64,000 bases of DNA from Cohnella zeiphila (GCF_014212055.1 NZ_JACJVO010000019.1:30068-94067), one strand, 5' to 3'. Counted from the stretch's first letter, positions 17,115 through 26,274 are shown. Made by a program: numbers and translations. The notes: a model not told the origin generated them from the letters alone.

Positions 17115-18653
17115 TTATTCGATTCTTGTTAGAGGCTTTAAAGCGGGACCTTCGAGAACTTCCCCATCGTATGAAAATCTCGAGCCGTGGCATGGGCAAT
17201 CCCAGGTTCGTTCCCCATGGTTCCACTCCACTTCGCAGCCCATATGCGTGCATGTCGTGTCCACGATATGCAATTGGCCTTGCGGATCCCGATAGGCCCC
17301 GGCTCTTTTGCCGTTTGCCCTCACCGCCGCTCCTTCGTCGCGATTGAGCTCCTCCGGCTTCTTGAAGACCATCTCGACCTTGCCGGACACCAGGTGATTC
17401 ACCACGTCCGCGTTTTGGACGATCAACGTTTTGAGGCTCGGATCCGCGTGGAATCTTCCGGGTTTAAAAAGCTCCCGGTAAGGACTGTCTTCTCCGGTAA
17501 CCAGCTTCTCGATTAACAACGCTGCCGCCGTCCCCGTCGACATGCCCCACTTCTTATAGCCGGTCGCGACAAGGATGTTGGGGTCGTCCGAATGGGTACG
17601 TCCGATATAAGGAAGCTTATCCAACGTCACCAAATCTTGGGCGGACCACCGGTAACGGACTTCCTCAACTCCCAAATATCGTTCTCCGAAGCTTTGCAAA
17701 GCCTCATAATGCTCGAATGTGCAGATCCCTTGTCCCGTCTTGTGGTTTTCGCCGGAGATTAACACCAGCTTTTCCCCGTTTGCCATAACCGACCGTAGCG
17801 AGCGTTTCGGATCCTCCGCGCTTATGAACATTCCTCTCGGCAATTCCTTGGACGTCTTTACGGCGAGAACGTAAGCTCTTTCCGCATGCATCTTGGCAAA
17901 GTAAAATCCTCCTCCGTCGTAAAAAGGAAAATGGGAGCAGGATACGGCATAACGGCACGTAATTCGATGCCCTTCATTCGTTATGACAACAGCCGGATCT
18001 CCTTTTTCAATGCTTACGGCCGTGGTTTGCTCATAAATTTGGCACCCGTGCTTTTGCGCGGACTCGTTCGCCAAATGACTGAGATAGGGCACCGGGTTGA
18101 ACTGGGCCTGATTTTTCATGACGACAGCGGCTTTCGTTTGAAAAGGCAAAGGCGCTTGCTCCAGGTAGGAACCAGGGATCCCCAACGCCTCATAAGCAGC
18201 AAATTCGGCCGCTATTTTTTTCACATATTCGTCCGAATTCGTATAAACATAAGCATCTTCCTCCGTAAAATCGCACGAGATTCGATGCTGGTCAACGGTT
18301 TGTTTGATAAACTGAAGAGCTTCCCGGTTAGCGTCGTAATAAAGCCTCGTTTGTTCTTTTCCGAAGTGCGAAATGAACTCATCGTAAATGAGATCATGCT
18401 GGGCCGTAATCTTGGCCGTCGTATGGCCTGTCGTTCCGTTAAGCAATCGTCCGGCTTCGACCAACGCGACTTTAAGGCCTTGCTTCGAGAGCAAATAGGC
18501 CGTTGTGATGCCGGAAATGCCGGCTCCGACGATCGCTACGTCTACCTGAATATCTTGCTCCAGCTTTGGAAAACTCGGAACGCTTCCGGTTGCGAGCCAG
18601 TAAGATTCCGGAAATGTCGGAAGGGCCGCTTGCGGCGACTGTTCGTTAGGCAT
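17115..18653 (-). CDS. FAD-dependent oxidoreductase with C-terminal Rieske [2Fe-2S] domain (YhfW-like)
   Basis: A 512-residue protein. The first ~370 residues form a DAO-type FAD domain (VDVAIVGAGISG near residues 37-48, then TTGHTTAKIT). The last ~85 residues are a Rieske domain with CTH and CPCHG, the C-x-H...C-x2-H cluster ligands. This matches the B. subtilis YhfW type, whose physiological substrate is not established. ATG at 18653 has AAAGGAC at good spacing; an in-frame TTG two codons upstream is too close to it. The gene is monocistronic with its own terminator. Confidence 0.88.
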   Translation of the reverse strand: MPNEQSPQAALPTFPESYWLATGSVPSFPKLEQDIQVDVAIVGAGISGITTAYLLSKQGLKVALVEAGRLLNGTTGHTTAKITAQHDLIYDEFISHFGKEQTRLYYDANREALQFIKQTVDQHRISCDFTEEDAYVYTNSDEYVKKIAAEFAAYEALGIPGSYLEQAPLPFQTKAAVVMKNQAQFNPVPYLSHLANESAQKHGCQIYEQTTAVSIEKGDPAVVITNEGHRITCRYAVSCSHFPFYDGGGFYFAKMHAERAYVLAVKTSKELPRGMFISAEDPKRSLRSVMANGEKLVLISGENHKTGQGICTFEHYEALQSFGERYLGVEEVRYRWSAQDLVTLDKLPYIGRTHSDDPNILVATGYKKWGMSTGTAAALLIEKLVTGEDSPYRELFKPGRFHADPSLKTLIVQNADVVNHLVSGKVEMVFKKPEELNRDEGAAVRANGKRAGAYRDPQGQLHIVDTTCTHMGCEVEWNHGERTWDCPCHGSRFSYDGEVLEGPALKPLTRIE

Positions 18654-18725
18654 TCGCAATGTCCTTTCTTTCCTTTTGATACCAACATTGCCGAACGCGG
18701 ATTTTTTATACCACTTGCGTTAAAC

Positions 18726-18968
18726 TCAGTGCAGGAGAACTTCGTGCGTTACGAGATGGTCCACGACGACGGCCTTGCTGATTAGCAAGTGACCGACGAT
18801 TTCTTTATCCAGCTCTGCAACAATTGAAAGCTCCGGAATAAAGAACATGGAATTGCGAACTCGGTCCACCAAGTTCGCTTCGTCCTCCCGATGTCCAAAA
18901 GCCTCGACGTGAACGTCTCTGACTTGATTGAAATCTTGGTTCGTTTCCGTTCGAATGATCAAGGGCAT
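18726..18968 (-). pseudogene. GNAT N-acetyltransferase, truncated (N-terminal half only)
   Basis: An 80-codon frame starting at ATG 18968 with AAGGAG 8 nt upstream. The product (MPLIIRTETNQDF... to GHLLISKAVVVDH) matches the first half of predicted GNAT acetyltransferases of about 165-170 residues but stops before the acetyl-CoA loop (R/Q-x-x-G-x-G/A). No continuation is readable in the 70 nt downstream, so the 3' half appears deleted. It lies 17 nt after the nitrilase-family gene, so it was the last gene of that operon. Confidence 0.7.
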
Positions 18969-18985
18969 GTATTTTCTCCTTAAAA

Positions 18986-19891
18986 TCAAATTTCATAGCT
19001 CGATCGTCTAAAAGGCTCACTCACTTTGTCGACGAGCAAATCTTCATATGCATTGACTTTCCGGAACGTATTTCCCATCATTTCATGGCTTCTGTAGTCC
19101 CTCAATTCGTCCAAATCAAATTTGGCCAAGAAGACGCCTTCTGTCATGCGATCTGCCCTTAGAATCGTGTTGTCGACCGCTTTTCCTTCCTTATCCCACA
19201 CGATAGGGCTAAAAGCGCAGGAATTCCCCGCATTTTCACCGGGCGGATTGGCCATCGCAATGCCGACCATATTCTCATATGACCGTGTTGAGAGCGCCTG
19301 CAACCGAGGCTCCATCGTTCCGCAATCGTTCGGTACCAGAATGATTTCCGCACCCTTTAACATGAGAATTCTGGCGCTTTCAGGGTACTCTCTGTCGTAA
19401 CAAATCATAATGCCCAGCCTGACGCCTTCAAAATCGCAAACCTTAAATTCAGTACCGCTTTCAAGCATTCGCTCGCTGCTAAAATCGCAGGTATGCACTT
19501 TACTGTATTTTAATAAAACTTCCCCGTTTCGATCGATTACAAATGCCGAATTTTGAGGTCGTTTTACCCCTTTGGTGAATGCCGTTATGACAATTCCAAT
19601 CGATAATTCTTTGGCGGCCTCTTGAAAGGATTTTAAAAATTTATTGTTGTCGTCTATTGCCGCCTCGTACCATGCTTTGAACTCAGGATGTTTCTCGATC
19701 TCCTGGGATGGCAGATTCGTTTCCACAATATCGGGAAAAGCGTACGCCGTTATCCAACATTCCGGGAATAGGACCATGTCGGCTCCGAGATCCTTCGCTT
19801 CTCTTACAAATTGCAAACCGATTTCGGTATTCCGTTTTTGATCCGGTTCACTGCAATTGTATTGTACGACCGCAACGGTAAAAGTTTTCAA
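18986..19891 (-). CDS. Carbon-nitrogen hydrolase (nitrilase superfamily amidase)
   Basis: A 301-residue cytosolic amidohydrolase with the full Glu-Lys-Cys triad: E44 in LFPECW, K131 in LKYSKVHTCDF and C164 in GIMICYDREYPES. The fold length is typical for the superfamily, which hydrolyses amides or N-carbamoyl compounds such as N-carbamoylputrescine or ω-amides; the substrate is unknown. The TTG start has GGGAGG 7 nt upstream. It lies between a methyltransferase gene (18 nt upstream) and a truncated acetyltransferase, probably one transcript. Confidence 0.88.
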   Translation of the reverse strand: MKTFTVAVVQYNCSEPDQKRNTEIGLQFVREAKDLGADMVLFPECWITAYAFPDIVETNLPSQEIEKHPEFKAWYEAAIDDNNKFLKSFQEAAKELSIGIVITAFTKGVKRPQNSAFVIDRNGEVLLKYSKVHTCDFSSERMLESGTEFKVCDFEGVRLGIMICYDREYPESARILMLKGAEIILVPNDCGTMEPRLQALSTRSYENMVGIAMANPPGENAGNSCAFSPIVWDKEGKAVDNTILRADRMTEGVFLAKFDLDELRDYRSHEMMGNTFRKVNAYEDLLVDKVSEPFRRSSYEI

Positions 19892-19909
19892 AGGTCATCC
19901 TCCCAGGAT

Positions 19910-20632
19910 TTAAGATTTCTTTTTCCGCCAAAGAGAAGCCCACAGAAAAGGAACGCCGAAGCTTTCATCGTGATCCGGGACTTCCGATGCCCGAAATTCG
20001 ATGCATTTGAAAAAAGGCTCCAGCAAATATTTGATCTTCTCTTCCGAGAACGCCAATCCACCATTCATCGTTCCTTCTTGATAAACATCCCAATCCGACA
20101 TCTCGCGGACAGGACCTCCCTGGTCCCCGAAGCCCGGCCTAAAGCAGGTGATGCCAAAAAATCCTTTCGGCTTCAGCGCACGGCTAACCATCTCCAAATA
20201 TTGAATTCTTCGATGAGGCAGCAGATGATGCAGGCAACCCGAATCATATACGAGATCGTATTCCCCTTCGGAATGGATCTCGAACACGGATTTGCATTCG
20301 AAACGGATGTTTAATCCTTTCTCCTCCGCCCGTTCCCGGGCCCATTGAATGGCCGTGCCGGATATGTCGCAGCCTGCAACGTCGAACCCTTGTTGTGCCA
20401 GGTACAAGGAGTTTCGCCCCGGGCCGCATCCGAGATCCATCGCTTTACCCGGCTTGATTAGCCCTCTCGCGCAATAGGATACCAGGTTCTCGTCCGGCGC
20501 GTTTTTAAAGAAGGGGACCGCCTTTTCCCGATCAGTATAAAAAGGGTCCCAGAATTGGTCCGGAGACCGGAAGGGATGATCCAACATCTTCAATACATCC
20601 TCTACGGAACGGATGGTTCTCTCCATTTTCAA
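19910..20632 (-). CDS. Class I SAM-dependent methyltransferase
   Basis: A 240-residue methyltransferase with DLGCGPGRN at residues 66-74, an acidic strand-2 end (AGCDIS) and YDSGCLHHLLPHRR as the active-site region. The closest recognisable type is the small-molecule methyltransferase group of Bacillus and Paenibacillus. AGGAGG lies 5 nt before the TTG used here and 11 nt before an ATG two codons later, so the start is ambiguous by two residues. First gene of a short operon with the nitrilase-type gene. Substrate unknown. Confidence 0.83.
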   Translation of the reverse strand: MKMERTIRSVEDVLKMLDHPFRSPDQFWDPFYTDREKAVPFFKNAPDENLVSYCARGLIKPGKAMDLGCGPGRNSLYLAQQGFDVAGCDISGTAIQWARERAEEKGLNIRFECKSVFEIHSEGEYDLVYDSGCLHHLLPHRRIQYLEMVSRALKPKGFFGITCFRPGFGDQGGPVREMSDWDVYQEGTMNGGLAFSEEKIKYLLEPFFKCIEFRASEVPDHDESFGVPFLWASLWRKKKS

Positions 20633-20671
20633 GTCGTCCTCCTATTGGGATTGTATTCCTTTATTATACAA

Positions 20672-20716
20672 GAAAAGGTACGGCCTCTCTCCCCTTTCGG
20701 AGAAAGTCCGTACCCT
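20672..20716 (-). terminator. Terminator of the sugar ABC transporter operon
   Basis: Minus strand: GGTACGGACTTTCTCC and GGGGAGAGAGGCCGTACC form a long stem with two mismatches and a short GAAA loop, followed by TTTTCTTGT. It begins about 20 nt after the stop of the solute-binding protein gene. Confidence 0.8.
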
Positions 20717-20734
20717 TACATTCTCTTTATTCCA

Positions 20735-22465
20735 TTAGAATCCGATGTCGTCTCTCTTAGCAGCTTCCTGAGCGACGTAATCCGTCATTTCTTCCGCGCC
20801 AGCGGCTCTGTACTTGTCTTGAATGTCATGAAGAATCTTCAGCGCCTGATCGTCGGATTTCGCAAAAAGCGCCTTCTTGAACTCGTCGGCATAATTCAAG
20901 CTGACGGTCGCATCCTGATACTGCTTCCACTTGGGCCAGCTCCATGCCAAGTAGTTGGCGCTCACTTTATCGATAACTTGAATGGGCATCTTGGCCGAGA
21001 AGCTCGCCTGCAATTTTTCCGCCTTCGTCTTCTCGTCTTCCGACTTGGGCCAGGTGACGTCGCTGGAGAAGCCCCCGATAAAGTTGGCATTGAGGTAATT
21101 AAGGCCCGCGTCTCTCTTCGAATCCGGATCGTTGTCATACTTTTGCTTCACGTCCGGAATCCACTTGGGCTTTCCGTTCTCCATTTGATAGTCCTTTCCT
21201 TCGATTCCCCAGTAGGCGAGCAGCCGGCCCTCGTCGCTGTTGATATAATCCAGGAAGCGCAGCGCCGCGTCGGGATTCTTGATCTTCGCGCTCAGGAAGA
21301 TGACCGGGAAGCCGGAACGTCCCGGTTTTTCCACTTGCGTCGCAATTTTCCCGCTCTTGTTCTTCAACGGCCCGAGCAATTCGTATTGCATTTCCGGATT
21401 CGTCTTGTAGAGCGTCTTGTCAAGCTGCCCCACCATGTCCTGAGCGGCGAATACGGCCAGCTTCCCTGTGGCCAGCTTCTCGTTGGCCATCGTATCCGTA
21501 TTGCTGAAGGCTTCGGGGTCGAACAGCCCGCCTGCGAGAATTTTCCTCATGTACATCAGCTTATCTTCTTCGTCCTTGGAGAACATCCAGAACTGCAGCT
21601 TGCCGTCGCTGCCTTGCCGGTAATCGGAAATCGTGTAGTCGGACCAGCCTTTCAGGAATTGGCCGTAATCCCATCCGTCGTGCATGGTGCCGGCCGGAAT
21701 GACCGGCTTCCCGCTAATATCCTTGAAATTCCCGTTCTTGATCTTGACCAGCAGGTCGTACAATTTATCTTCGGTATCGATATCCTCCGGGTTGACGTTC
21801 AATGCCTTCAGAATGTCACCGCGGGCGTACAAGCCATAATTCCAGTTGTGGATGCTCTCAACGGAGCCGTCCGGCGTCTGCATCGGAATAACGTAGTTTT
21901 TGCCTTGGAAATCGGGACTGTTCATCTCAAATTCGGAAAAGTCCTTCGCGACGCCGGTGGTCATAAGCTTCTTCACATTCGGATATTTGTCCAGATAAGG
22001 AGTCAAATCCAGCAATTGCCCTTCCAAAGCCGCCTTCTTGATGACCTGCCCTTCCCCGCTTGTCGTGGACCAGAAGGGAGCGTTGACCATGTCCGGAACC
22101 GTGCCGGAAGCGAAGATCGTGTTCAGCTTCTCCGTCTCGTTGGTGGTGATCGATTCCATCTTGAGCGTAACGCCGGTCACTTCCTTGACCCGCTGGGCGA
22201 CGGGATTGTTCACCTGATCTTGCGGAAAGCTCCCGCCGCCGCCGTTCCAGTTGCTCAGGAAGGACAGCGTGACTTGCTCGGGCTTATCGCCGCCCTTGGC
22301 CGAGCTGCTTGCGCTCGCTCCGTTCGATGCCGAACTGCTTGCGCTCGCTCCGTTCTGCCCCCCGGAATTATCGTTCGAATTGCTGCTGCATGCCGTAGCG
22401 GCCGATAATAGCAGCGGTACCGCGATCGACATGCCAAGAACCTTTTTCAGCCTCTTATTCGCCAT
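20735..22465 (-). CDS. Extracellular solute-binding lipoprotein of a sugar ABC transporter (LplA-like)
   Basis: A 576-residue lipoprotein. MANKRLKKVL is followed by a hydrophobic core and the lipobox SAATAC, so C26 would be lipidated; a Ser/Asn/Gly-rich linker follows. The rest resembles the large (about 550-residue) LplA-type solute-binding proteins of Paenibacillus. ATG at 22465 is preceded by AAAGGGG at 8 nt; the in-frame ATGs upstream are too close to or before that site. It is the last gene of permease-permease-binding protein. No ATPase gene is present, which is usual because a shared MsmX-type ATPase serves these importers. The ligand is probably an oligosaccharide. Confidence 0.9.
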   Translation of the reverse strand: MANKRLKKVLGMSIAVPLLLSAATACSSNSNDNSGGQNGASASSSASNGASASSSAKGGDKPEQVTLSFLSNWNGGGGSFPQDQVNNPVAQRVKEVTGVTLKMESITTNETEKLNTIFASGTVPDMVNAPFWSTTSGEGQVIKKAALEGQLLDLTPYLDKYPNVKKLMTTGVAKDFSEFEMNSPDFQGKNYVIPMQTPDGSVESIHNWNYGLYARGDILKALNVNPEDIDTEDKLYDLLVKIKNGNFKDISGKPVIPAGTMHDGWDYGQFLKGWSDYTISDYRQGSDGKLQFWMFSKDEEDKLMYMRKILAGGLFDPEAFSNTDTMANEKLATGKLAVFAAQDMVGQLDKTLYKTNPEMQYELLGPLKNKSGKIATQVEKPGRSGFPVIFLSAKIKNPDAALRFLDYINSDEGRLLAYWGIEGKDYQMENGKPKWIPDVKQKYDNDPDSKRDAGLNYLNANFIGGFSSDVTWPKSEDEKTKAEKLQASFSAKMPIQVIDKVSANYLAWSWPKWKQYQDATVSLNYADEFKKALFAKSDDQALKILHDIQDKYRAAGAEEMTDYVAQEAAKRDDIGF

Positions 22466-22519
22466 CTTCATAACCCCTTTGCTCATTATTTATATAAAAG
22501 GCATGGCCTCTTATACGCG

Positions 22520-23434
22520 CTATTCCTTCAGAGAACCCACCAATACCCCTTTGACGAAATACTTCTGAAGAAACGGATAGACGCAGATGATAGGGGTCGT
22601 GATGATGATAACGAACGTCATTCTTAGAGCTTCCGGCGTGACGCCGCGCAGCTCCATCTGGGCCTGGTTCATATTTTGAATGGAGGATCCCCCGCTGGAC
22701 GAGGTCATGGACTCGAAGGACGCCTCGCTGATCATCTTGTTCAGGAACGTAGCGGCGGGCTGAAGCTTCTCGTTCTGAATGAAGAACTGGCCGGTAAACC
22801 AGTCGTTCCAGGTGCCCACGCCGACAAATAAAGCGATGGTAGCCAGCACCGGCAGCGACAGCGGCAGAATAATTCGCGAGAAGACCGACAGCTCGCCTGC
22901 TCCGTCGATCTTGGCCGATTCCGTCAGGCCGGCCGGAATGCCGTCGAAAAACGTCTTCATAATAATCGCATTGAAGAAGTTGTACAGCGACGGCAGCACA
23001 AGCACCGAGAAGGTGTTGAGCATATGCAGTTGCCTGTACAGAATAAAAGTAGGAATCAGTCCGCCGCTGAATAAGGTGGTGAAGAAGAAGAAGAAGACGA
23101 TAAATTTTCTTCCGGGCAGCCCTTTCCGCGACAGAGCATAGGCCAGCATCGCCGTGAGCAGCACGGAGAGGACGGTGACGGTGACGGTTCTGGCAACGGA
23201 AATAAAGAACGAATTCAAGACCAGCGGGTTATGGAAAGCCTTGCTGTAGTTCTCAAGCGTATAGATTCTGGGGAGAAAGTAGATTCCGCCTTTCATTGCG
23301 TCATAGCCGTCGTTAAAGGATAGAGCCAGGAAATAGATAAAGGGATAAAGCGCTGTCACGCAGAATACAAGCAGCGCCGTATAGTTCAGCGTCGTGTAGA
23401 TACGATCGGGCAACGACATCTTTCTCACGCCCAT
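22520..23434 (-). CDS. Sugar ABC transporter permease (LplC/YtcP-like)
   Basis: A 304-residue inner-membrane permease with about six transmembrane helices and the cytoplasmic EAA loop (FDGIPAGLTESAKIDGAGE, residues ~165-183) that docks the ATPase. The C-terminus ends in FLQKYFVKGVLVGSLKE, characteristic of the LplC group. ATG at 23434 is chosen because GGAGGAGG lies 7 nt upstream. Second gene of the operon, about 30 nt after the partner permease. Confidence 0.92.
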   Translation of the reverse strand: MGVRKMSLPDRIYTTLNYTALLVFCVTALYPFIYFLALSFNDGYDAMKGGIYFLPRIYTLENYSKAFHNPLVLNSFFISVARTVTVTVLSVLLTAMLAYALSRKGLPGRKFIVFFFFFTTLFSGGLIPTFILYRQLHMLNTFSVLVLPSLYNFFNAIIMKTFFDGIPAGLTESAKIDGAGELSVFSRIILPLSLPVLATIALFVGVGTWNDWFTGQFFIQNEKLQPAATFLNKMISEASFESMTSSSGGSSIQNMNQAQMELRGVTPEALRMTFVIIITTPIICVYPFLQKYFVKGVLVGSLKE

Positions 23435-23464
23435 GCGCACACCTCCTCCTTCATTTGCCGACGA

Positions 23465-24415
23465 TTACCAAAGCGACGTATCGCTAAGCCTTTTCGAGAC
23501 CTTGTTGACGACCACGATAAGAAGCAGCGAGATGACGGATTTGAATAATCCGATGGCTGTCGAATAAGCGAATTGACCTTGTTGGATGCCTGTCTTGAGC
23601 ACGTAAGTGTCCAGAATCTCCGATACGCTCAAGGTGGCGGGAGTCTGCATGAGATAGATCTGATCGAAGCCTGCGTTCAAGATTCCGCTTAGGGAGAAGA
23701 TGAGCAGAATGGCGATCGTCGGCGTCAGGCAGGGAAGCGTAATTTTGAAAAGGGTACTCCAGCGGCCCGCCCCGTCGATTTGCGCGGCTTCGTATAAATG
23801 AGGATCGATGTTGGTCAGCGCAGCCAAGTATATGATGGCGCCCCATCCCACGCCTTTCCAAATATCCGAGAGGACGACCAGCGGATAGAACAAGTTGGGG
23901 TTGCCCATAAAGAAGATCGGGTCCAGGCCCATATGCTCGCGAATATCGTTGATAAGGCCCACGTTGGGGGACAATATTTTCTGAAGCAGCGTTACGACGA
24001 CGACCCATGAGACGAAGTGCGGAAGATAGGAGATCGTCTGGAAGATTCGTTTGAACTTGCCGTTCGAGATGGTATTCAGCATTAAGGCCAGTATCAAAGG
24101 CGCGGGAAATCCGAATAGCAGTTTGAGGGCGCTGATGGACAGCGTATTGCGCAGCACGTCGTAAAAGCTGGAATCGTTCAAAAACTGTTTGAAGTAGCGG
24201 AAGCCCTCCCAAGGACTTCCCAGAATGCCCAGATTGTATTTGAAATCTTTAAATGCGATTAAGATGCCGTACATCGGGTAATAAGCAAAGATTAAATACC
24301 AGATCAGTGCCGGAGCCAGGAACAAATAAATATACCTGAAGCTCCAGATTCTTGTAAGCGTCTTGTTCTTTGGGGCTCTCTTAGCCACAGGCAGAACTTC
24401 TTCCCTAGCCACCAT
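23465..24415 (-). CDS. Sugar ABC transporter permease (LplB/YteP-like)
   Basis: A 316-residue permease. N-terminal cytoplasmic tail, first helix YLFLAPALIWYLIFAYYPMY, then the family hallmark GILIAFKDFKYNLGI and an EAA loop with YEAAQIDGAGRWSTLFKI. The in-frame ATG at 24415 follows AGGAGG at 11 nt; a TTG 21 nt upstream lies before that site and is unlikely. It is the first gene of the operon, downstream of an AT-rich promoter region, and the GntR-type regulator is immediately upstream in the same orientation. Confidence 0.92.
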   Translation of the reverse strand: MVAREEVLPVAKRAPKNKTLTRIWSFRYIYLFLAPALIWYLIFAYYPMYGILIAFKDFKYNLGILGSPWEGFRYFKQFLNDSSFYDVLRNTLSISALKLLFGFPAPLILALMLNTISNGKFKRIFQTISYLPHFVSWVVVVTLLQKILSPNVGLINDIREHMGLDPIFFMGNPNLFYPLVVLSDIWKGVGWGAIIYLAALTNIDPHLYEAAQIDGAGRWSTLFKITLPCLTPTIAILLIFSLSGILNAGFDQIYLMQTPATLSVSEILDTYVLKTGIQQGQFAYSTAIGLFKSVISLLLIVVVNKVSKRLSDTSLW

Positions 24416-24543
24416 ACATTCGAACACCTCCTGCAAATGGTTAGTCGAAATTCTATTGCAATGTAAAGGCTTACAAATATGATGGATGTATCACCGGCCC
24501 TTCAGGCATCGCTTCCTTATTCCGGGAAATCGATTTTAGTAAT

Positions 24544-24572
24544 AATATAATATATAAATTGTATATATTCAA
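24544..24572 (-). promoter_or_regulatory. Candidate σA promoter of the sugar ABC operon
   Basis: Minus strand: TTGAAT, 17-nt spacer, TATATT, about 130 nt before the first permease. It lies in a strongly AT-rich tract. An 11-mer shared with the regulator's leader (TATAATATATA at 24546-24556) overlaps the -10 element, suggesting control by the adjacent GntR/LacI-type repressor. Confidence 0.5.
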
Positions 24573-24621
24573 TATATTTATCAAAATTTAAGACATTCCC
24601 CCGCCAATCCAAAGCAATCAT

Positions 24622-24669
24622 AAAAAAAAGATCCCCTGAGATCGGTCGGAATCCGATTTCAGGGGATCG
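24622..24669 (-). terminator. Intrinsic terminator of the GntR-type regulator gene
   Basis: Minus strand: GATCCCCTGAAATCGGATT, CCGACC, GATCTCAGGGGATC, then eight T. It is a strong stem with an internal bulge, about 25 nt after the regulator stop codon, and separates the regulator from the transporter operon. Confidence 0.88.
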
Positions 24670-24694
24670 CCACTTATGCGAACATTGTTTTCCT

Positions 24695-25867
24695 TTAGGA
24701 ATTAGGATCGGTTGTGCGGGCAGGGCCCGTCGTCTGACGAACGACCAATTCGGGCTTGATGAGCGTTTTCCTGTAGGAGCCGCCGCTGCCCTCTCCGTTG
24801 CGGATAATCTCCAGCAGCTGAGTGGCGGCTTGTCCTCCCATGTCGTACTCGAACTGTTTGATGTGGGTGAAAATGCTGAAGTCTTCCACGATCGAAGTCG
24901 GGTCGTCGAAGCTTACGATGGACACGTCTTCCGGCACGCTTAGCCCGGCTTTGCGAGCCATCTGATGGATTTGTACGCCCAGCCGGCCGTTCAGCGCGAT
25001 ATAGGCGGTCGCCATTCCGTTGCGGATATACCGGTACAGCGGGTGGCTGTCGACCTCCTTCAAGCTGTCCACGAAAAAGCCGGTAATGATGTGGGCCGGA
25101 TTGATGAGCGCCCCCTTGTCCTTCAGCGCTCCCATATAGCCGTCGATCCGCTCCTGCACCGTAATCGTCTGCATCGGCGAATCCGAGCAGATGGCGATCT
25201 CGCGGTGGCCGAGGTCCCACAGGTATTCAACCGCGAGACGCGTTCCCAATCGGCCGTCGGCGGCGATGTAATGGGTCTCCACTCCCGGCAGATAGCGGTC
25301 GATCAGCACGAACGGGTACCCGTTCAGCTTCATGCTCAGAATCCGCTCGTTATACTGCTCCTCGTCAACCGGGAAGATCAGCATGCCTTCCGCCCCGATC
25401 TCCATGAGCAGATCGATCGCTTCCTGCTCAAGTCTGAGGGAGCTGTTCGACAGCAGGATGACGGTACGGTAGCCGTTCTCGAGCAGCACCTTCTGAACGC
25501 CGGCGATTAGCCGGGATGCAAAGTAGTCGTCGATGGACGGCATAATGAGCCCGATGGTGCCCGTTCGAACGGCCGGACCTCCCTGCCTGTCCGCTTGACC
25601 GACTGCCGCGGGCGGCGCTTCCTGGCTTTCTTGCACCGGCGCCTGCCCGCTGACGAAGCTGCCCCGGCCGGGAACCCGCGTGATGATCTTCTCGTTGGCG
25701 AGGCCGGTCAGTGCGTTGACGACCGTAATTTTGCTGACGTTAAACCGCTCCATCAGCTCTTTCTCGGTCGGGATCCGATCGCCTTCCTTCAGCCCGTCCG
25801 TTTCGATCAGATCGCGCAAATAATCCTGGATTTTCTGGTAAAGCGGAATCCGTTCCGTTGTATTCAT
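24695..25867 (-). CDS. GntR-family regulator with LacI-type sugar-binding domain
   Basis: A 390-residue regulator. Residues ~8-74 are a GntR winged helix (IPTEKELMERFNVSKITV, then RVPGRGSFVSG). A Gln/Ala-rich linker of about 35 residues leads to a periplasmic-binding-protein-like effector domain (IGLIMPSIDDYFASRLIAGV..., GTRLAVEYLWDLGHREIAI, ISIVSFDDP-type VSIVSFDDPTS) as in AraR-type repressors. ATG at 25867 with GGTGA upstream is chosen over a non-supported start 27 nt earlier. It most likely represses the adjacent sugar transporter and itself; the inducing sugar is unknown. Confidence 0.9.
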   Translation of the reverse strand: MNTTERIPLYQKIQDYLRDLIETDGLKEGDRIPTEKELMERFNVSKITVVNALTGLANEKIITRVPGRGSFVSGQAPVQESQEAPPAAVGQADRQGGPAVRTGTIGLIMPSIDDYFASRLIAGVQKVLLENGYRTVILLSNSSLRLEQEAIDLLMEIGAEGMLIFPVDEEQYNERILSMKLNGYPFVLIDRYLPGVETHYIAADGRLGTRLAVEYLWDLGHREIAICSDSPMQTITVQERIDGYMGALKDKGALINPAHIITGFFVDSLKEVDSHPLYRYIRNGMATAYIALNGRLGVQIHQMARKAGLSVPEDVSIVSFDDPTSIVEDFSIFTHIKQFEYDMGGQAATQLLEIIRNGEGSGGSYRKTLIKPELVVRQTTGPARTTDPNS

Positions 25868-25897
25868 TGGAATCACCACAGCTCGAAAAGACATTAT

Positions 25898-25912
25898 CTA
25901 TATAATATATAG
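25898..25912. promoter_or_regulatory. AT-rich near-palindrome in the regulator leader, possible operator
   Basis: CTATATAATATATAG is palindromic except at the centre and lies 31 nt before the regulator start. Its inner 11-mer recurs on the -10 box of the transporter promoter. AT-rich palindromes arise easily by chance, so this is tentative. Confidence 0.3.
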
Positions 25913-26042
25913 GAACAATCGAGGAATCGCAATCGCGAAGCCGGCCAGGCGTAGGAATAAAGTACGATAAGGATATGCGAAACGTCGGATCCGCCGCTTA
26001 TTCTTATTAATATTAATTATATTTAATATAATAAAATAAAAA

Positions 26043-26063
26043 CTCGAAGATGCACTCTTCGAG
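26043..26063 (-). terminator. Intrinsic terminator after the GyrI-like gene and DinB remnant
   Basis: Minus strand: CTCGAAGAGTGCATCTTCGAG followed by TTTTTATTTTATT. It begins 5 nt after the stop of the DinB-type remnant, so it was that gene's terminator originally. Confidence 0.8.
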
Positions 26064-26067
26064 CCGC

Positions 26068-26274
26068 TTACAAGGAAGTAGATTGATAGTCATTCTTTAA
26101 ACATTGCTTGGCAATGTAAAAAATTTGCCCCATATGCTCCGAGTAGTGCGCCGCGCACTGATGCAGCAAATCGAGATTCGATCGTTCTTTCCCCCTAACG
26201 ATTTGGATCTCGTCGAACTTCTCATCCGGCCATTTTTTTATCAAATCAATGACGTATATTCCCGGTTCTATGAT
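26068..26274 (-). pseudogene. DinB-superfamily gene remnant (C-terminal end only)
   Basis: In the frame shifted from the GyrI-like gene, minus strand, an open stretch of about 65 codons encodes YEIIEPGIYVIDLIKKWPD, then QIVRGKERSNLDLLHQCAAH and YSEHMGQIFYIAKQCLKND, ending at TAA 26068-26070. The LLHQ...HYSEHMGQI(F/Y)YI pattern is the last helix of DinB-type four-helix-bundle proteins. There is no start codon or N-terminal half: the GyrI-like gene reads into it. A deletion probably joined two neighbouring genes. Too degenerate to be a functional DinB protein. Confidence 0.55.

Noticed and set aside
20555..22408. 617-codon plus-strand open frame
   Set aside because: Antisense to the solute-binding lipoprotein gene, whose lipobox and family match are clear.
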